From Nitrosomonas nitrosa (GTDB lineage Bacteria; Pseudomonadota; Gammaproteobacteria; Burkholderiales; Nitrosomonadaceae): 64,000 nt of DNA. The stretch spans positions 109,814 to 173,813 of the forward strand of contig NZ_QAOO01000005.1 in NCBI RefSeq assembly GCF_003051105.1, in the 5' to 3' direction. Each line of letters starts with the position of its first letter. Position 1 is the stretch's first letter. Below the pieces are notes generated by a model. It was not told where the DNA came from. It saw only the letters and a list, made by a program, of their open reading frames with translations, and made no database searches. Shown one piece after another: positions 1 to 9,744 of the stretch. The translations under genes were made by a program, and so were the position numbers.

Positions 1-1707
1 GTCCGCCAGCGTGAGCGTGCCGATACTCAATGGTGCCGGGATACCCGTGACAAAACTGCCGAGTTCACGCGTTGGCAATTCCCAAACTTCCACTTTGATT
101 GCAACACCTTGTTCATGATGATCGACTCGAATTAATCCAGGACGTTGCGGCGGATTACCGGGCAGTGCATAAAGGCGATAGTTTGCCGATGTTGTTGTGC
201 TTTTTACCAGCCGGCCTTGACGGCAGGTCAATTGCTCATTCAAAGGTAAGCCTGATAAATGTGCACCGCAAACAGCAATACGTACGTGATTCGGGTCAGG
301 TAATTCAGGAAAATCATTATTTATAGGGAAAGCAATACCGGTTGCACCTAAAGGGAGGCAATAGGCCTGTTGCAAAGCGTGTGCAAGGCGCAAGAGCGGC
401 TCGTCCTGATGAGCCGGGGCAGCCAGCGTGATGCCAAAAGGTAATCCGTCATTCTGAAAACCCACTGGTATAGCGATGGCAGCATAGTCAAGTAGATTCA
501 TGAAATTGGTGTAATAACCCAGATGCGTGTTAAGACGAATGGGTTCTTTTAGCATTGCCGGGATGGGATAAATTGTTCCCGCGGTGGGCGTGACGAGGCA
601 ATCAGCATCCCTCCAGATTTCATCTGCGTGCTGCTTGATACTGCGTAATTGATAGAGCCCTTTATAGGCATCCGCTGCTGAATAGCATTTCGCTTTAGCA
701 ATAATTTCACGAACCGGGGCAACGATTTGATCGCTTTGCGATTCATAAAACGACTGAATGGCCGCATAGCGTTCGGCGACCCAGGGGCCTTCGTATAATA
801 AGCGGGCTGCTTCGAGAAAAGGCTCAAAATCGATTTCAATGGCTTTTCCACCCAGTGTTTCAAGTTGCCTAACCGCTTCGGTAAATAATCGCTCACTTTC
901 TTGGTTACCAAAAAACTGCAGATGTTGCTTGCGCGGAATAGCAAAGCGAAAATGGGAGGCTGCAGCAAAGTCAAAACCGTAGGCTTCTTTTTGCCTGGAA
1001 TAGATATCTTCAGTATCGTAGCCTGCAGAAATCATCAGGACGCGTGCGGCGTCGGCGGCAGTAAAAGCAAAAATCGACACAGTATCAAGGGAACGGCAAG
1101 CAGGTACCACGCCTCGAGTCGAAATCCACCCCTTGGTGGGTTTGTAGCCGATCAAATTATTGAATGCAGCGGGCACTCTACCGGAGCCTGCCGTATCGGT
1201 GCCGAGGCTGAAGCATACCCAGCCTTTGGCAACCGCAACAGCTGAGCCTGAGCTCGAGCCACCGGAAATGTAATCAGGGTTGAAAGCGTTGCGGCAAACA
1301 CCATAAGGTGATCGTGTGCCATTCAAACCAGTGGCAAACTGATCGAGATTGGTTTTACCGATAGGAATGGCACCTGCCTTTATCAGTTTTTGCACAACCA
1401 TGGCACTGTGAGTTGGCGTGTAGGTATAGGCCGGGCAAGCTGCTGTGGTTGGTAATTCGGCAAGATCGATATTGTCTTTGATGGCAAAAGGAATGCCATA
1501 TAGCGGGAGCGATGACATGTCCTTTACTTCTACCTGGCGAGCATAATAGCGCAGTGATTCAAGCGGGAGTACGGAAATCCAGACATGGTTCGGATCGTTC
1601 TGAATTTCCGCATGAATCATCTCAACCAATCTTGTGGGGGCTATTTCTCCGCTGGCGTAGCGCTGCAACAAAGAAGAAATATCTCCAAGCGGGATAAATT
1701 TTGCCAT
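1..1707 (-). CDS. atzF: Allophanate hydrolase, amidase-signature family (3' end outside window)
   Basis: Hydrolyses allophanate to ammonia and CO2, the last step of the urea/guanidine carboxylase route, in the cytoplasm. About 569 residues lie in the window; the C-terminus runs off the left edge. The amidase signature is intact: catalytic Lys in AIKDN (about residue 77), the Ser-rich loop SGGSSSGSA (about 148-156, cis-Ser near 151) and the nucleophile Ser in DTAGSGR (about 175). The ATG at 1707 has a GAGGTGA ribosome site and follows the carboxylase stop by 9 bases, so it is the distal gene of the operon. Whether the small C-terminal domain typical of AtzF is complete cannot be seen. Confidence 0.93.
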   Translation of the reverse strand, partial: MAKFIPLGDISSLLQRYASGEIAPTRLVEMIHAEIQNDPNHVWISVLPLESLRYYARQVEVKDMSSLPLYGIPFAIKDNIDLAELPTTAACPAYTYTPTHSAMVVQKLIKAGAIPIGKTNLDQFATGLNGTRSPYGVCRNAFNPDYISGGSSSGSAVAVAKGWVCFSLGTDTAGSGRVPAAFNNLIGYKPTKGWISTRGVVPACRSLDTVSIFAFTAADAARVLMISAGYDTEDIYSRQKEAYGFDFAAASHFRFAIPRKQHLQFFGNQESERLFTEAVRQLETLGGKAIEIDFEPFLEAARLLYEGPWVAERYAAIQSFYESQSDQIVAPVREIIAKAKCYSAADAYKGLYQLRSIKQHADEIWRDADCLVTPTAGTIYPIPAMLKEPIRLNTHLGYYTNFMNLLDYAAIAIPVGFQNDGLPFGITLAAPAHQDEPLLRLAHALQQAYCLPLGATGIAFPINNDFPELPDPNHVRIAVCGAHLSGLPLNEQLTCRQGRLVKSTTTSANYRLYALPGNPPQRPGLIRVDHHEQGVAIKVEVWELPTRELGSFVTGIPAPLSIGTLTLAD

Positions 1708-1716
1708 AGTGTCACC

Positions 1717-4700
1717 TCATTCCTGAACGATGACTAATACTTGTCCAGCGGATACGTAGCTACCTTGTTTGCAGAGCAGTTGGCGCACTGTCCCCGTCAC
1801 AGGCGAATCAACCGGAAATTCCATTTTCATGGATTCGATCAGAATGAGCGGTTTTCCGGCTTCAACCCGATCGCCTTCCTTGACGAATAACTTCCAGACC
1901 GTGCCCGTTACCTGACAACTGACAGCTTGTGCACCTGTCGGCAAATCAAGCTCGCTTTGTGTATCGGCTTCTTCCAATATGTCTTCATCAATGTATTGGG
2001 CTAGATTGTTTTCCGCCCAACGTTGGCGTTCAGCTTCAAAGGCAGCTTGCTGTCTTGCTTTGAATGCATTGATACTGGACGCGTGCTGTTGCAGAAAGGT
2101 ATTGTATTGCCGCAGATTGAGAACCGTTTCTTCCGTACGTAGCTTGAAGTGCCCAGAAATGAAATCCTTACGCAGTTCGAGCAGTTCGCTTTCGCTTACG
2201 GGATAAAAACGGATCTGATCAAAGAAGCGCAATAACCAGGGTTTACCCTCCTTAAAATCAGCCGTTTGGCGATAACGATTCCACATTTGTACGGTACGGC
2301 CGACAAACTGATAGCCGCCAGGGCCTTCCATTCCATAGATGCAGAGATAAGCGCCACCGATACCCACCGCATTCTCCGGTGTCCAGGTACGTGCTGGATT
2401 GTACTTGGTCGTAACAAGACGGTGACGGGGATCGAGCGGTGTTGCAACCGGTGCACCTAGATAAACATCACCCAGTCCCATGACCAGATAGCGAGCTTCA
2501 AACACAATGCGCTGAACATCTTCGATAGATTCCAAGCCGTTGATGCGGCGTATGAACTCAATATTGCTTGGGCACCAGGGTGCATCACTGCGAACGGATT
2601 GTATGTATTTCTCGATGGCGAGACGTGTGGCGGCATCATCCCACGATAGCGGGAGATGGATGATACGGGTGGGTACCTCCATGTCATCGATCAGAGGAAG
2701 TAGGCGTTCCCCCTCAATCAAGATATCCATTAATCGCGTGCGTGCTAATCGGCACGAATCAAAATGAATTTGCAGTGAGCGAATGCCAGGAGTCAGATCC
2801 AGAATGCCATCCAATTCGCCATCGTCGATGCGTTGTTGGAGCCAAGTCATTAAAGCATGGACACGAAAGCGCAAATTGAGATCGAGTACAGGCGGCCCGT
2901 ACTCGATCAAGAGATATTTATCGCCCGATTGACGATAAACCACTTGCACTTGGCCTGCTTGCTCAGGAATACGATGCAGAATGGGATCAATTTCTTTTCT
3001 TGAAGGCGGGTGAATTGAGCCGCTGCTATCAATATGAAGATGCTGGATGAGTGAATCTTGTTGCTTTTCTAATGCAAGTGCGTCTTCTATCGATATTGGA
3101 TAAAACCGGACACTATCTCCTGGCTTAAGTTGGCCAATTTTCCATAATTCAGCCTGAACGATGGTCGCTGGACACACAAAGCCTCCCAGGCTGGGGCCGT
3201 CCGGTCCCAGGATGATGGGCATATCCCCAGTAAAATCGACTGCACCAATCGCATACGCATTGTCATGAATATTGGAGGGGTGTAAACCCGCTTCGCCGCC
3301 ATCGCTTCTCGCCCATTTAGGTTTAGGGCCAATCAGGCGCACGCCTGTGCGACTGGAGTTATGATGGACTCTCCATTCCGCAGTAAAAAATTGCTCGATA
3401 TCCGTTTTAGTAAAAAAATCAGGTGCACCATGAGGGCCATACAATACAGCGATATTCCAACGGTCGGTATAATGAGGAATCCACTCCTGGGGTAAGTGCT
3501 GTGAAAGAGGGGGCTTGGTGGGTTGCACGGGCTGCACATGTAAAACATCGCCAGCACGTAGAACACGGCCTGCATGTCCGCCGAACTGACCGAGCGTGAA
3601 AGTAGCTTTACTTCCAAGATAATCAGGCACTAGAAAGCCGCCTTGTATCGCCAAATAGACTCGGCTACCTACTTGTTTGATTTTGCCAAATTGGAGTAAC
3701 GCACCCGCTCTGACGAAGTGGGATTGCCACTGGGATAAAGGTTCGCTGTCCAATGAAACCTCGATAGGCGCGCCACAGATAGCGATAATACTGTCGCAAT
3801 TGAAACGAAGTGTCGGTCCTGCCAAAGTGATTTCGAGCCCTGCGCTACCTTCGGCATTGCCTACCAACCGGTTAGCGAAGCGGAACGCCAAATGATCCAT
3901 CGGCCCAGATGGCGGAACACCTACATTCCAGTAGCCAATCCGCCCCGGATAATCCTGTATCGTCGTTTGGACGCCCGCATTCAGCACATCGATGCTGTAC
4001 GCTTGATAATGGAATCCATTGAGGAATTGCGTGCTTGGTTGGCCACTGCGGAAAGCGGTACTGGCTAAAATCTGTTTCAGATAAGCCAAGTTGGTTTCGA
4101 TGCCATGAAGCGAGGTGTGATCGAGCGCTGTCAGCAGATCGGCAATCGCTTTTTCTCGGGTGGGCGCATGCACGATGATTTTTGCCAGCATGGGATCATA
4201 AAATGCTGAGACCTCAACGCCTTGGACGATCCAGGTTTCTACGCGGGCTGTCGCAGGAAAATCGACCGCAGTTAATGTGCCGCTGGAAGGTTGAAAGTCT
4301 TTTGCCGGATTTTCAGCATAAACCCTTGCTTGAATGGAGACACCTCTTGGCTGGATCGTGAAAGTGTCGAGCGGTGGGAGATCGCCTGCCGCCTGCCGCA
4401 CCATCCATTCTACCAAATCGATGCCCGTGACTTCTTCGGTTACGCCATGTTCGACCTGCAGACGGGTATTAACTTCGAGAAAATAAAACTGACCATTAGC
4501 CGCATCATAAATATACTCGACAGTACCTGCAGATTGGTAGCTGATCGCTTGTCCCAGGCGTACGGCAGTTTCCAGAAGGGATTCACGCAGTACTGCAGGA
4601 AGATTGGGGGCAGGGGTTTCTTCGATCACTTTCTGATTACGCCGTTGCATCGAGCAATCGCGTTCACCTAATGCGACGACCTGACCTTTTCCGTCGCCAA

Positions 4701-5337
4701 AAATCTGCACTTCGATATGCCGTGCGCGGTCGACATATTTTTCCAGGAACAAACCTGCATCTTTGAAATTATTTTGTGCAAGCGTTTTAACCGATTCATA
4801 GGCGCTGATTAGTTCGTCTTGATTCCAGCAAAGACGCATACCGATACCCCCGCCACCGGCAGTGCTTTTCAGCATCACGGGATAGCCAATATGCTTAGCT
4901 TGATGGCAGGCAACGTCGAGGCTTTCCAGCAAATCAGTGCCGGGTAGCAGCGGTACCCGGTTTTCCAATGCTAAAGCGCGGGCCGTATGTTTCAGACCAA
5001 AAGCGCGCATTTGTTGCGGGGTAGGGCCGATAAAACATATTCCATGAGCAGCACATTGTTCTGCAAAATCGGCTTTCTCACTGAGGAAACCATAACCTGG
5101 ATGAATAGCTTGCGCACCAGCGCGTTGTGCGATTTCCAATATTTTATCCGTGCGCAAATAACTCTCCGCTGCAAGACCACTGCCAATACAATAAGCCTCA
5201 TCTGCCTCGGTTACATGCCGCGATAAGGCATCAGCCTCGGTATAAACAGCTACGCTTGTTACCTTCATTCGGCGCAGAGTACGGATAATGCGACTGGCAA
5301 TTGCGCCACGATTGGCTATCAGCACTTTTTTAAACAT
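1717..5337 (-). CDS. Biotin-dependent guanidine/urea carboxylase
   Basis: A 1206-residue single-chain carboxylase. Domains in order are an N-terminal biotin carboxylase (ATP-grasp, glycine-rich GGGGIGMR near residue 165), a KipA/AHS2-like domain starting near 465 (IQDYPGRIGYWNVGVP), a KipI/AHS1-like domain (about 810-1000), and a C-terminal biotinyl domain whose lysine is in ESMKMEF near 1170. This is the full length of bacterial urea carboxylases. Enzymes encoded with two DUF1989 proteins and a ykkC guanidine-I riboswitch have been shown to act on guanidine rather than urea. Both partners are present here, so guanidine carboxylase is the better reading; the residues that separate the two specificities were not checked. 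It lies 26 bases after the upstream DUF1989 gene. Confidence 0.93.
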   Translation of the reverse strand: MFKKVLIANRGAIASRIIRTLRRMKVTSVAVYTEADALSRHVTEADEAYCIGSGLAAESYLRTDKILEIAQRAGAQAIHPGYGFLSEKADFAEQCAAHGICFIGPTPQQMRAFGLKHTARALALENRVPLLPGTDLLESLDVACHQAKHIGYPVMLKSTAGGGGIGMRLCWNQDELISAYESVKTLAQNNFKDAGLFLEKYVDRARHIEVQIFGDGKGQVVALGERDCSMQRRNQKVIEETPAPNLPAVLRESLLETAVRLGQAISYQSAGTVEYIYDAANGQFYFLEVNTRLQVEHGVTEEVTGIDLVEWMVRQAAGDLPPLDTFTIQPRGVSIQARVYAENPAKDFQPSSGTLTAVDFPATARVETWIVQGVEVSAFYDPMLAKIIVHAPTREKAIADLLTALDHTSLHGIETNLAYLKQILASTAFRSGQPSTQFLNGFHYQAYSIDVLNAGVQTTIQDYPGRIGYWNVGVPPSGPMDHLAFRFANRLVGNAEGSAGLEITLAGPTLRFNCDSIIAICGAPIEVSLDSEPLSQWQSHFVRAGALLQFGKIKQVGSRVYLAIQGGFLVPDYLGSKATFTLGQFGGHAGRVLRAGDVLHVQPVQPTKPPLSQHLPQEWIPHYTDRWNIAVLYGPHGAPDFFTKTDIEQFFTAEWRVHHNSSRTGVRLIGPKPKWARSDGGEAGLHPSNIHDNAYAIGAVDFTGDMPIILGPDGPSLGGFVCPATIVQAELWKIGQLKPGDSVRFYPISIEDALALEKQQDSLIQHLHIDSSGSIHPPSRKEIDPILHRIPEQAGQVQVVYRQSGDKYLLIEYGPPVLDLNLRFRVHALMTWLQQRIDDGELDGILDLTPGIRSLQIHFDSCRLARTRLMDILIEGERLLPLIDDMEVPTRIIHLPLSWDDAATRLAIEKYIQSVRSDAPWCPSNIEFIRRINGLESIEDVQRIVFEARYLVMGLGDVYLGAPVATPLDPRHRLVTTKYNPARTWTPENAVGIGGAYLCIYGMEGPGGYQFVGRTVQMWNRYRQTADFKEGKPWLLRFFDQIRFYPVSESELLELRKDFISGHFKLRTEETVLNLRQYNTFLQQHASSINAFKARQQAAFEAERQRWAENNLAQYIDEDILEEADTQSELDLPTGAQAVSCQVTGTVWKLFVKEGDRVEAGKPLILIESMKMEFPVDSPVTGTVRQLLCKQGSYVSAGQVLVIVQE

Positions 5338-5363
5338 CGTTTACTCCTTTACGAGATAAGCCA

Positions 5364-6035
5364 TCAAGTGGTTTGTGTATCCCAAACCAATAAGCGGATC
5401 GGAGTTGGATTGTAGGCATTGCAGGGATTGTTCAGTTGCGGGCAATTCGAGATCAAAACCAATACATCCATCTCTGCACGCATTTCGACATATTTGCCGG
5501 GTGCCGAAATTCCATCCACAAATTCTAGCCCCCCCTCTTCGGTGACAGGCACGTTCATAAAGAAATTGATGTTACTCGGTATATCGCGCTTGCTCATGTC
5601 AAGTAGTTCGCACGCAGCATCATGCGCTAAGGCATGCAAGAAATTATCTCGGCAACTGTGCATGGGGTATTTTTCCAATGCGTAGCGTACCGTGTTACTT
5701 TCTGCGGCGCAGGCTCCTCCTAGCGTGTCATGACGTCCGCAGGTATCAGCAACAATGGTAAGCATCCTATTGCCCAAGTTCGAGTAAAGGACACTGCCTG
5801 TTGTCAGGTAAAGGTTGTTCTGAGCGCGTATGGTATCCGTTACACTATAGCGTTCGAGTGCATGATGCGCATTGAAAAAAAGTGTGTCGACCGCTTGATT
5901 GCCTTCCAGATCAACGATACGGAATGTCTGCCCGCGTTTGACGAATTTGGTCCAGGGTTCACCTGCTGCACAAATCTCATCGATGATGGCTGTATCAGGG
6001 GTGAGTTTGCTTTCGATGAGTTGAGATGTGTTCAT
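5364..6035 (-). CDS. DUF1989 urea carboxylase-associated protein; carboxyguanidine deiminase subunit
   Basis: A 223-residue DUF1989 (UAAP1-type) protein. Members of this family work as a heteromer (CgdAB) that deiminates carboxyguanidine to allophanate, linking the carboxylase to allophanate hydrolase. The family region [18 protein letters not shown] and conserved Cys/His residues (for example [11 protein letters not shown]) are visible. The start is set at 6035 because the ATG overlaps the upstream stop (ATGA) and a GGAGG lies 8 bases before it; the longer reading from 6050 adds only five residues. Which of the two paralogues is CgdA and which CgdB was not resolved. Confidence 0.88.
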   Translation of the reverse strand: MNTSQLIESKLTPDTAIIDEICAAGEPWTKFVKRGQTFRIVDLEGNQAVDTLFFNAHHALERYSVTDTIRAQNNLYLTTGSVLYSNLGNRMLTIVADTCGRHDTLGGACAAESNTVRYALEKYPMHSCRDNFLHALAHDAACELLDMSKRDIPSNINFFMNVPVTEEGGLEFVDGISAPGKYVEMRAEMDVLVLISNCPQLNNPCNAYNPTPIRLLVWDTQTT

Positions 6036-6763
6036 AGCGCGCCTCCGCAAGGATGATAAAGTCGGTGGGTGTTATGTAATCCGCGTGCATTCTCTGCGAT
6101 CTGCTTGCATTCTGAAACAGCATGTATTGGTGTGACAAACGCTGCCAGATGAATATCGCCCGGTTGATAGGTGGGACGCGTATCGAGAGGATGGGGCGCT
6201 GCAGTCAGAACAACCAATGTATCCATCTCAAAACTGAGATCGACGTAATCGCCTACTTTGCTATGATCGCAGTGAAATGTGAGTTCACCCGCAGCACTAG
6301 CTATGACTTTACTGAAAAAATTGATATTGGCCACGATATCACGCATACCCAGCCCCCACTTGCCAAGTTCAATCAGCATACCATCCAAGCCACTGCGATA
6401 CATCTGATTGCGATGCTCTTGATAGCGGGCAACGCCATATTTTTGCTGTATCAGTTTGCTGTCGCTCAGTCCGCACGCCGTATCATGCCAGCCCACCGTA
6501 TCATCAGTAATACAACAAAATATCCGCCCCATATCGGAAAAACAGGCATGCCCCTTGGTCAGGCGGAAGGTATGCTGCGCTTTGAGGGTGTCTGCCATAT
6601 TGTAGCGCTCCAGTTTTTCTTCCTGGTTATAGAACAATACGGCGGCATTGGCACCGCCACTGGTGTCCGTTAACCGCAGGGTTAGGCCGCGTCGCAGGAT
6701 ACCGGACCAGTGGCATCCACCGGGAATAGATTCTTCCCATAGAAATACGTTGTTGTGATTCAT
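6032..6763 (-). CDS. DUF1989 urea carboxylase-associated protein, second subunit
   Basis: A 243-residue DUF1989 (UAAP2-type) protein, paralogous to its downstream neighbour and expected to form the carboxyguanidine deiminase with it. It carries the same framework: [20 protein letters not shown] near the N-terminus, GWHDTACG in the middle and a C-terminal half with [16 protein letters not shown]. The ATG overlaps the permease stop (ATGA) and is preceded by AAGGAG, which indicates translational coupling within the operon. The role is inferred from the family and the riboswitch context. Confidence 0.88.
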   Translation of the reverse strand: MNHNNVFLWEESIPGGCHWSGILRRGLTLRLTDTSGGANAAVLFYNQEEKLERYNMADTLKAQHTFRLTKGHACFSDMGRIFCCITDDTVGWHDTACGLSDSKLIQQKYGVARYQEHRNQMYRSGLDGMLIELGKWGLGMRDIVANINFFSKVIASAAGELTFHCDHSKVGDYVDLSFEMDTLVVLTAAPHPLDTRPTYQPGDIHLAAFVTPIHAVSECKQIAENARGLHNTHRLYHPCGGAL

Positions 6764-8190
6764 TTATTTCTCCTTATCAGAATACTCAATGTCGTCGCAG
6801 TTAAGATAACACTCAATACAAGGGGAACTGCCCAGATTTGCCACCAAGGTGCATCGGGTGAGGTTAAATAGGTACGTGGCCAAGCAATGTTGATGAGTTC
6901 GAAGAGTGACCAAGCAAAAGCGATAATATTGATGATCAATCCCCATATTCCCAACTTCAGTTCACCCAAAGCAGGGTCCCAGCGACCGGTAAGCCGCGTG
7001 TATAAGCCAACCCCCGTAGTCATGGAAAACATGGCATAGAGACCGCCAGTTCCAAAGGCAATGATGGTTGCAACTGCTTGATCATTGAGCCCGAACAATA
7101 ACCCCATACCAGCTAGAAATACCGTGAATAGAATCGCATTGTGGGGTGCTTTTGAAGCCGTTACATGACTGAGTATCGACGGCATGTTCCCTTCACGCGC
7201 CATGGAGAATACGATGCGGGAGGTATATTTGACTACGGATGCGCCGCAAGCCAAAAAAGCCACGACAACGATTATCAGAAACGGCTTCTCGATCCAGCTG
7301 CCGAAATGCGTTGTTACCAGTGGTGTAATAGGATCAAATGTTGCGCTGGTTTTCGCCAGGGTATCATGGTCGAACGATAATATCAGTGCTGAGGAATTGA
7401 AAACGACGACGGTGCCGACCGCACCGAGTGCAAAAAAAATGGCCCGCGGTACCATACGCTTGGGTTGATGCGTTTCTTCCGATGTTGTGGAACAAGCATC
7501 AAATCCAATAAAGGCCCACCCGGCAATCGCTAGTGCCGCTAGAAAAGCTGAAAGTTTGTCGGGTGCCGTACCACTACCCAGATGCTGGAATAACTCGGAG
7601 AAGGGGTGTTCCCTGAAGAAAAAGAAAAGCAGCAAGGCGATGCCGAATGATCCGATGATTTCGGCGTAAACACCAAGTGCAATAATCGACTTAAAGACAT
7701 TAACATGGGCGAGATTGAGCAGCATGCAAATCAAGAGGAAAATGGCGCCCCAGAACACCATCATAATGCCTGTCTCACTTGGGGAGTCGAACAAAATGGC
7801 GAGCCAGATCCCCCCTGTGTAAGCAGTGGTGGTTAACATGGCGATGGTTGAACAAACATAAATTGCGCCTGCATACTGGCCAGTGATCGTTCCGCCAAGT
7901 TGACGTGCCCATTTGTAAGCGCCTCCTGCAATCGGAAATTGGGAGGATAATTCGGCATAAACGGTTGCAACCAGTAACTGCATGATCAAGCAGATTACCA
8001 AGGCGGCGAACCAGCCACCCCCGGTTACATTGGTTTGCACGCCGACGATAGCATAAAGCCCGACGACGGGAGAAACCACCGCGAACCCGAGTGTAAAGCT
8101 ATTCCAAACCCCCATACTGCGATTAAGTATATCGGGATCGGCCGATTTCATTTCAGTTGTAAAACTCTTGGGATTATGAGTGGAAGACAT
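6760..8190 (-). CDS. APC-superfamily permease, probable guanidine/urea-type uptake
   Basis: A 476-residue inner-membrane protein with about 12 hydrophobic segments and an APC-type N-terminus (SFTLGFAVVSPVVGLYAIVG, then a GGAYKWA motif near residue 87). It is the first recognisable gene of the operon after the riboswitch and is coupled by ATGA overlap to the DUF1989 pair. Related operons use either an ABC transporter or an APC permease at this position. The substrate is therefore probably guanidine or a close relative; the sequence alone does not exclude an amino acid. Confidence 0.85.
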   Translation of the reverse strand: MSSTHNPKSFTTEMKSADPDILNRSMGVWNSFTLGFAVVSPVVGLYAIVGVQTNVTGGGWFAALVICLIMQLLVATVYAELSSQFPIAGGAYKWARQLGGTITGQYAGAIYVCSTIAMLTTTAYTGGIWLAILFDSPSETGIMMVFWGAIFLLICMLLNLAHVNVFKSIIALGVYAEIIGSFGIALLLFFFFREHPFSELFQHLGSGTAPDKLSAFLAALAIAGWAFIGFDACSTTSEETHQPKRMVPRAIFFALGAVGTVVVFNSSALILSFDHDTLAKTSATFDPITPLVTTHFGSWIEKPFLIIVVVAFLACGASVVKYTSRIVFSMAREGNMPSILSHVTASKAPHNAILFTVFLAGMGLLFGLNDQAVATIIAFGTGGLYAMFSMTTGVGLYTRLTGRWDPALGELKLGIWGLIINIIAFAWSLFELINIAWPRTYLTSPDAPWWQIWAVPLVLSVILTATTLSILIRRNK

Positions 8191-8285
8191 AACTTGCCTC
8201 GAAAATAGTGTGAAAAATGATTCAACCTAAGTCGAAACTGGCCGCAAATTGAGGGCCAGTAGACGATCGATCAAGCCAAATCCAG

Positions 8286-8483
8286 CTATATAAAGCCAGC
8301 CATATATTGGCTATCGGGATAGCAATCTTGCGAGGGATGAGGGTGAATCAAGAAACGGGAATTTTTGCCCGATAGCTTGATGAAGCCATTGGATTCAAAA
8401 GCTAACTGTGGTGATGCCGCTGAATTTACCTGAACAAGACCGGAACGGCAGCGAAGCAATAAGGGCAAGATAGATGAAAACAT
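8286..8483 (-). CDS. Possible small leader ORF between riboswitch and permease
   Basis: A 65-codon ORF with an ATG at 8483 and a strong AAAGGAG 8 bases upstream, lying just after the riboswitch expression platform and ending 95 bases before the permease. The translation begins MFSSILPLLLRCRSG and has no family I recognise. A second frame (ATG at 8538, beginning MFKHITTLVAFP) overlaps it. It could be a real small protein, a leader whose translation matters for control, or a relic of a lost gene with a signal-like start. Confidence 0.35.
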   Translation of the reverse strand: MFSSILPLLLRCRSGLVQVNSAASPQLAFESNGFIKLSGKNSRFLIHPHPSQDCYPDSQYMAGFI

Positions 8484-8545
8484 AACGAAATCTCCTTTTA
8501 TCATCAGGAAAAGCAACGAGAGTCGTAATGTGTTTAAACATTACG

Positions 8546-8656
8546 TAATCTCCCGGGCTTTTATCCCTCCGTGGAGCTTCGTCATGGTCGAAGCCAGAAA
8601 CTCTCGGACCAGTCACTTTTCTTGTAATTCTTATAAGAAAAGCCGGAACCCTAGTT
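8546..8656 (-). promoter_or_regulatory. Guanidine-I (ykkC) riboswitch
   Basis: Read on the minus strand, this stretch contains the hallmark blocks of the ykkC/guanidine-I aptamer in order: CTAGGGTTCCGG, then ACTGGTCCGAGAG, then CGGAGGG followed by AAAAGCCCGGGAGA. These match the conserved P1/P1b core that binds guanidinium. A 7-bp hairpin (GTAATGT, loop TTAAAC, ACATTAC) follows directly at about 8526-8545 and may be part of the expression platform. Guanidine binding normally turns downstream expression on. The regulated operon is the permease-to-atzF set on the same strand. Confidence 0.92.
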
Positions 8657-8668
8657 TGCTATTACATT

Positions 8669-8690
8669 GGTTATATCGACTGATATAACC
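8669..8690. promoter_or_regulatory. Perfect 8-bp inverted repeat upstream of riboswitch
   Basis: GGTTATAT and ATATAACC, separated by six bases, lie 13 bases upstream of the riboswitch 5' end on the minus strand, where the operon promoter should be. It could be an operator or include the -10 element (TATAAC). This is inference from position and symmetry only. Confidence 0.35.
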
Positions 8691-9022
8691 CAGTGACGCC
8701 TCTCAATAGCTAATTAAACAATCTAACTACTCATACTTATCTAAGAAACGATTTTGGAGACAAGCTAACATAACTTTTATAGAAAGACAAATATATTTCT
8801 TAGTGCAAAGTCGAAAAAAGTCGATCGAACATGGCGCATCCCAGTGCTCAATCCTAGAAGCTAAACGATGAAGATGGCTAGAAAATAGGGTGTTATTCCC
8901 ACTTTGATGCTGGTTGATTTACCTTATAGTGTTAGCTATTGATAAGCCTAATTTAGTCTAGAAGTGGAAGTGCAAAATTGCTGAACTTGGTGAGTTGATA
9001 TTAAATGTGACGAGGCCCTTAG

Positions 9023-9051
9023 CCCCTACCATCTGTGGTAGGGGTTTTTTT
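9023..9051 (+). terminator. Rho-independent terminator, plus strand
   Basis: A perfect 8-bp stem CCCCTACC / GGTAGGGG with a six-base loop is followed by seven T. It points along the plus strand, but no plus-strand gene precedes it: the neighbouring pyrE ends from the other side. It therefore terminates an unannotated transcript from about 8900-9020, possibly a small RNA. Confidence 0.8.
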
Positions 9052-9085
9052 CGATGCCTAGCCATTCACTGAGAAAATGCCGAAT

Positions 9086-9727
9086 CTAAGCGACACCATA
9101 TTGAGCGCGGTAGCGCTCTATCGCTGCTAAGTTCTGTGCCATACTTTTTTGAGCGGCGAGATAATCGATTATATTGTCTAGATTGATAATACTGATAACG
9201 GGAATTTCGTATGTTTGCTCGACTTCTTGTATGGCAGATAACTGACCCAGGCCTTTTTCCATTCGGTCTAGCGCAACTACAACAGCACAGGGAATCGCTT
9301 TAGCGGCTTGAATCAGTGCCACAGACTCTTTTACCGAGGTGCCTGCAGTAATGACATCATCGATGATCAATACACGGCCTGCCAGTGGTGATCCGACGGT
9401 GTTACCACCTTCCCCATGATCCTTGATTTCCTTGCGGTTGAAGCAAAAAGGGTAATTATGACCCGATTCGGCAAGTGCAATCGCAGTCGCGCTGACCAGT
9501 GGAATACCCTTGTAAGCAGGGCCAAACAACATACTAAACGGAATCTGCGCAGCCAGTATGGCTTTCGCGTAGAATTGCCCCAATTTGCGTAATGAGCCGC
9601 CATCATTGAATAGCCCAGCGTTAAAAAAATAAGGCGAACGGCGTCCGGCTTTAGTGATGAATTCACCAAAACGCAGTACATTACATTCAATGGCAAACTC
9701 AATAAAAGCTTGTTTAAAATCTGACAT
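9086..9727 (-). CDS. pyrE: Orotate phosphoribosyltransferase
   Basis: Transfers ribose phosphate from PRPP to orotate to give OMP in pyrimidine synthesis. The 213-residue chain has the PRPP-binding signature [14 protein letters not shown] (about 117-130), the flexible catalytic loop [13 protein letters not shown] and the N-terminal [12 protein letters not shown]. Length matches the E. coli-type enzyme. The ATG at 9727 is preferred over an in-frame TTG six bases upstream. It is divergent from xth, with only 17 bases between the starts, so their promoters must overlap the coding ends. Confidence 0.96.
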   Translation of the reverse strand: MSDFKQAFIEFAIECNVLRFGEFITKAGRRSPYFFNAGLFNDGGSLRKLGQFYAKAILAAQIPFSMLFGPAYKGIPLVSATAIALAESGHNYPFCFNRKEIKDHGEGGNTVGSPLAGRVLIIDDVITAGTSVKESVALIQAAKAIPCAVVVALDRMEKGLGQLSAIQEVEQTYEIPVISIINLDNIIDYLAAQKSMAQNLAAIERYRAQYGVA

Positions 9728-9744
9728 AGCCAAAACCCAACAAA

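Noticed and set aside
549..974. Short ORFs inside the amidase, carboxylase and wedge genes on other frames
   Set aside because: They overlap well-supported genes, have no ribosome sites and no family likeness.
1717..5337. Naming the enzyme strictly urea carboxylase
   Set aside because: The DUF1989 pair and guanidine-I riboswitch favour guanidine as substrate; urea activity cannot be excluded, so both names are given.
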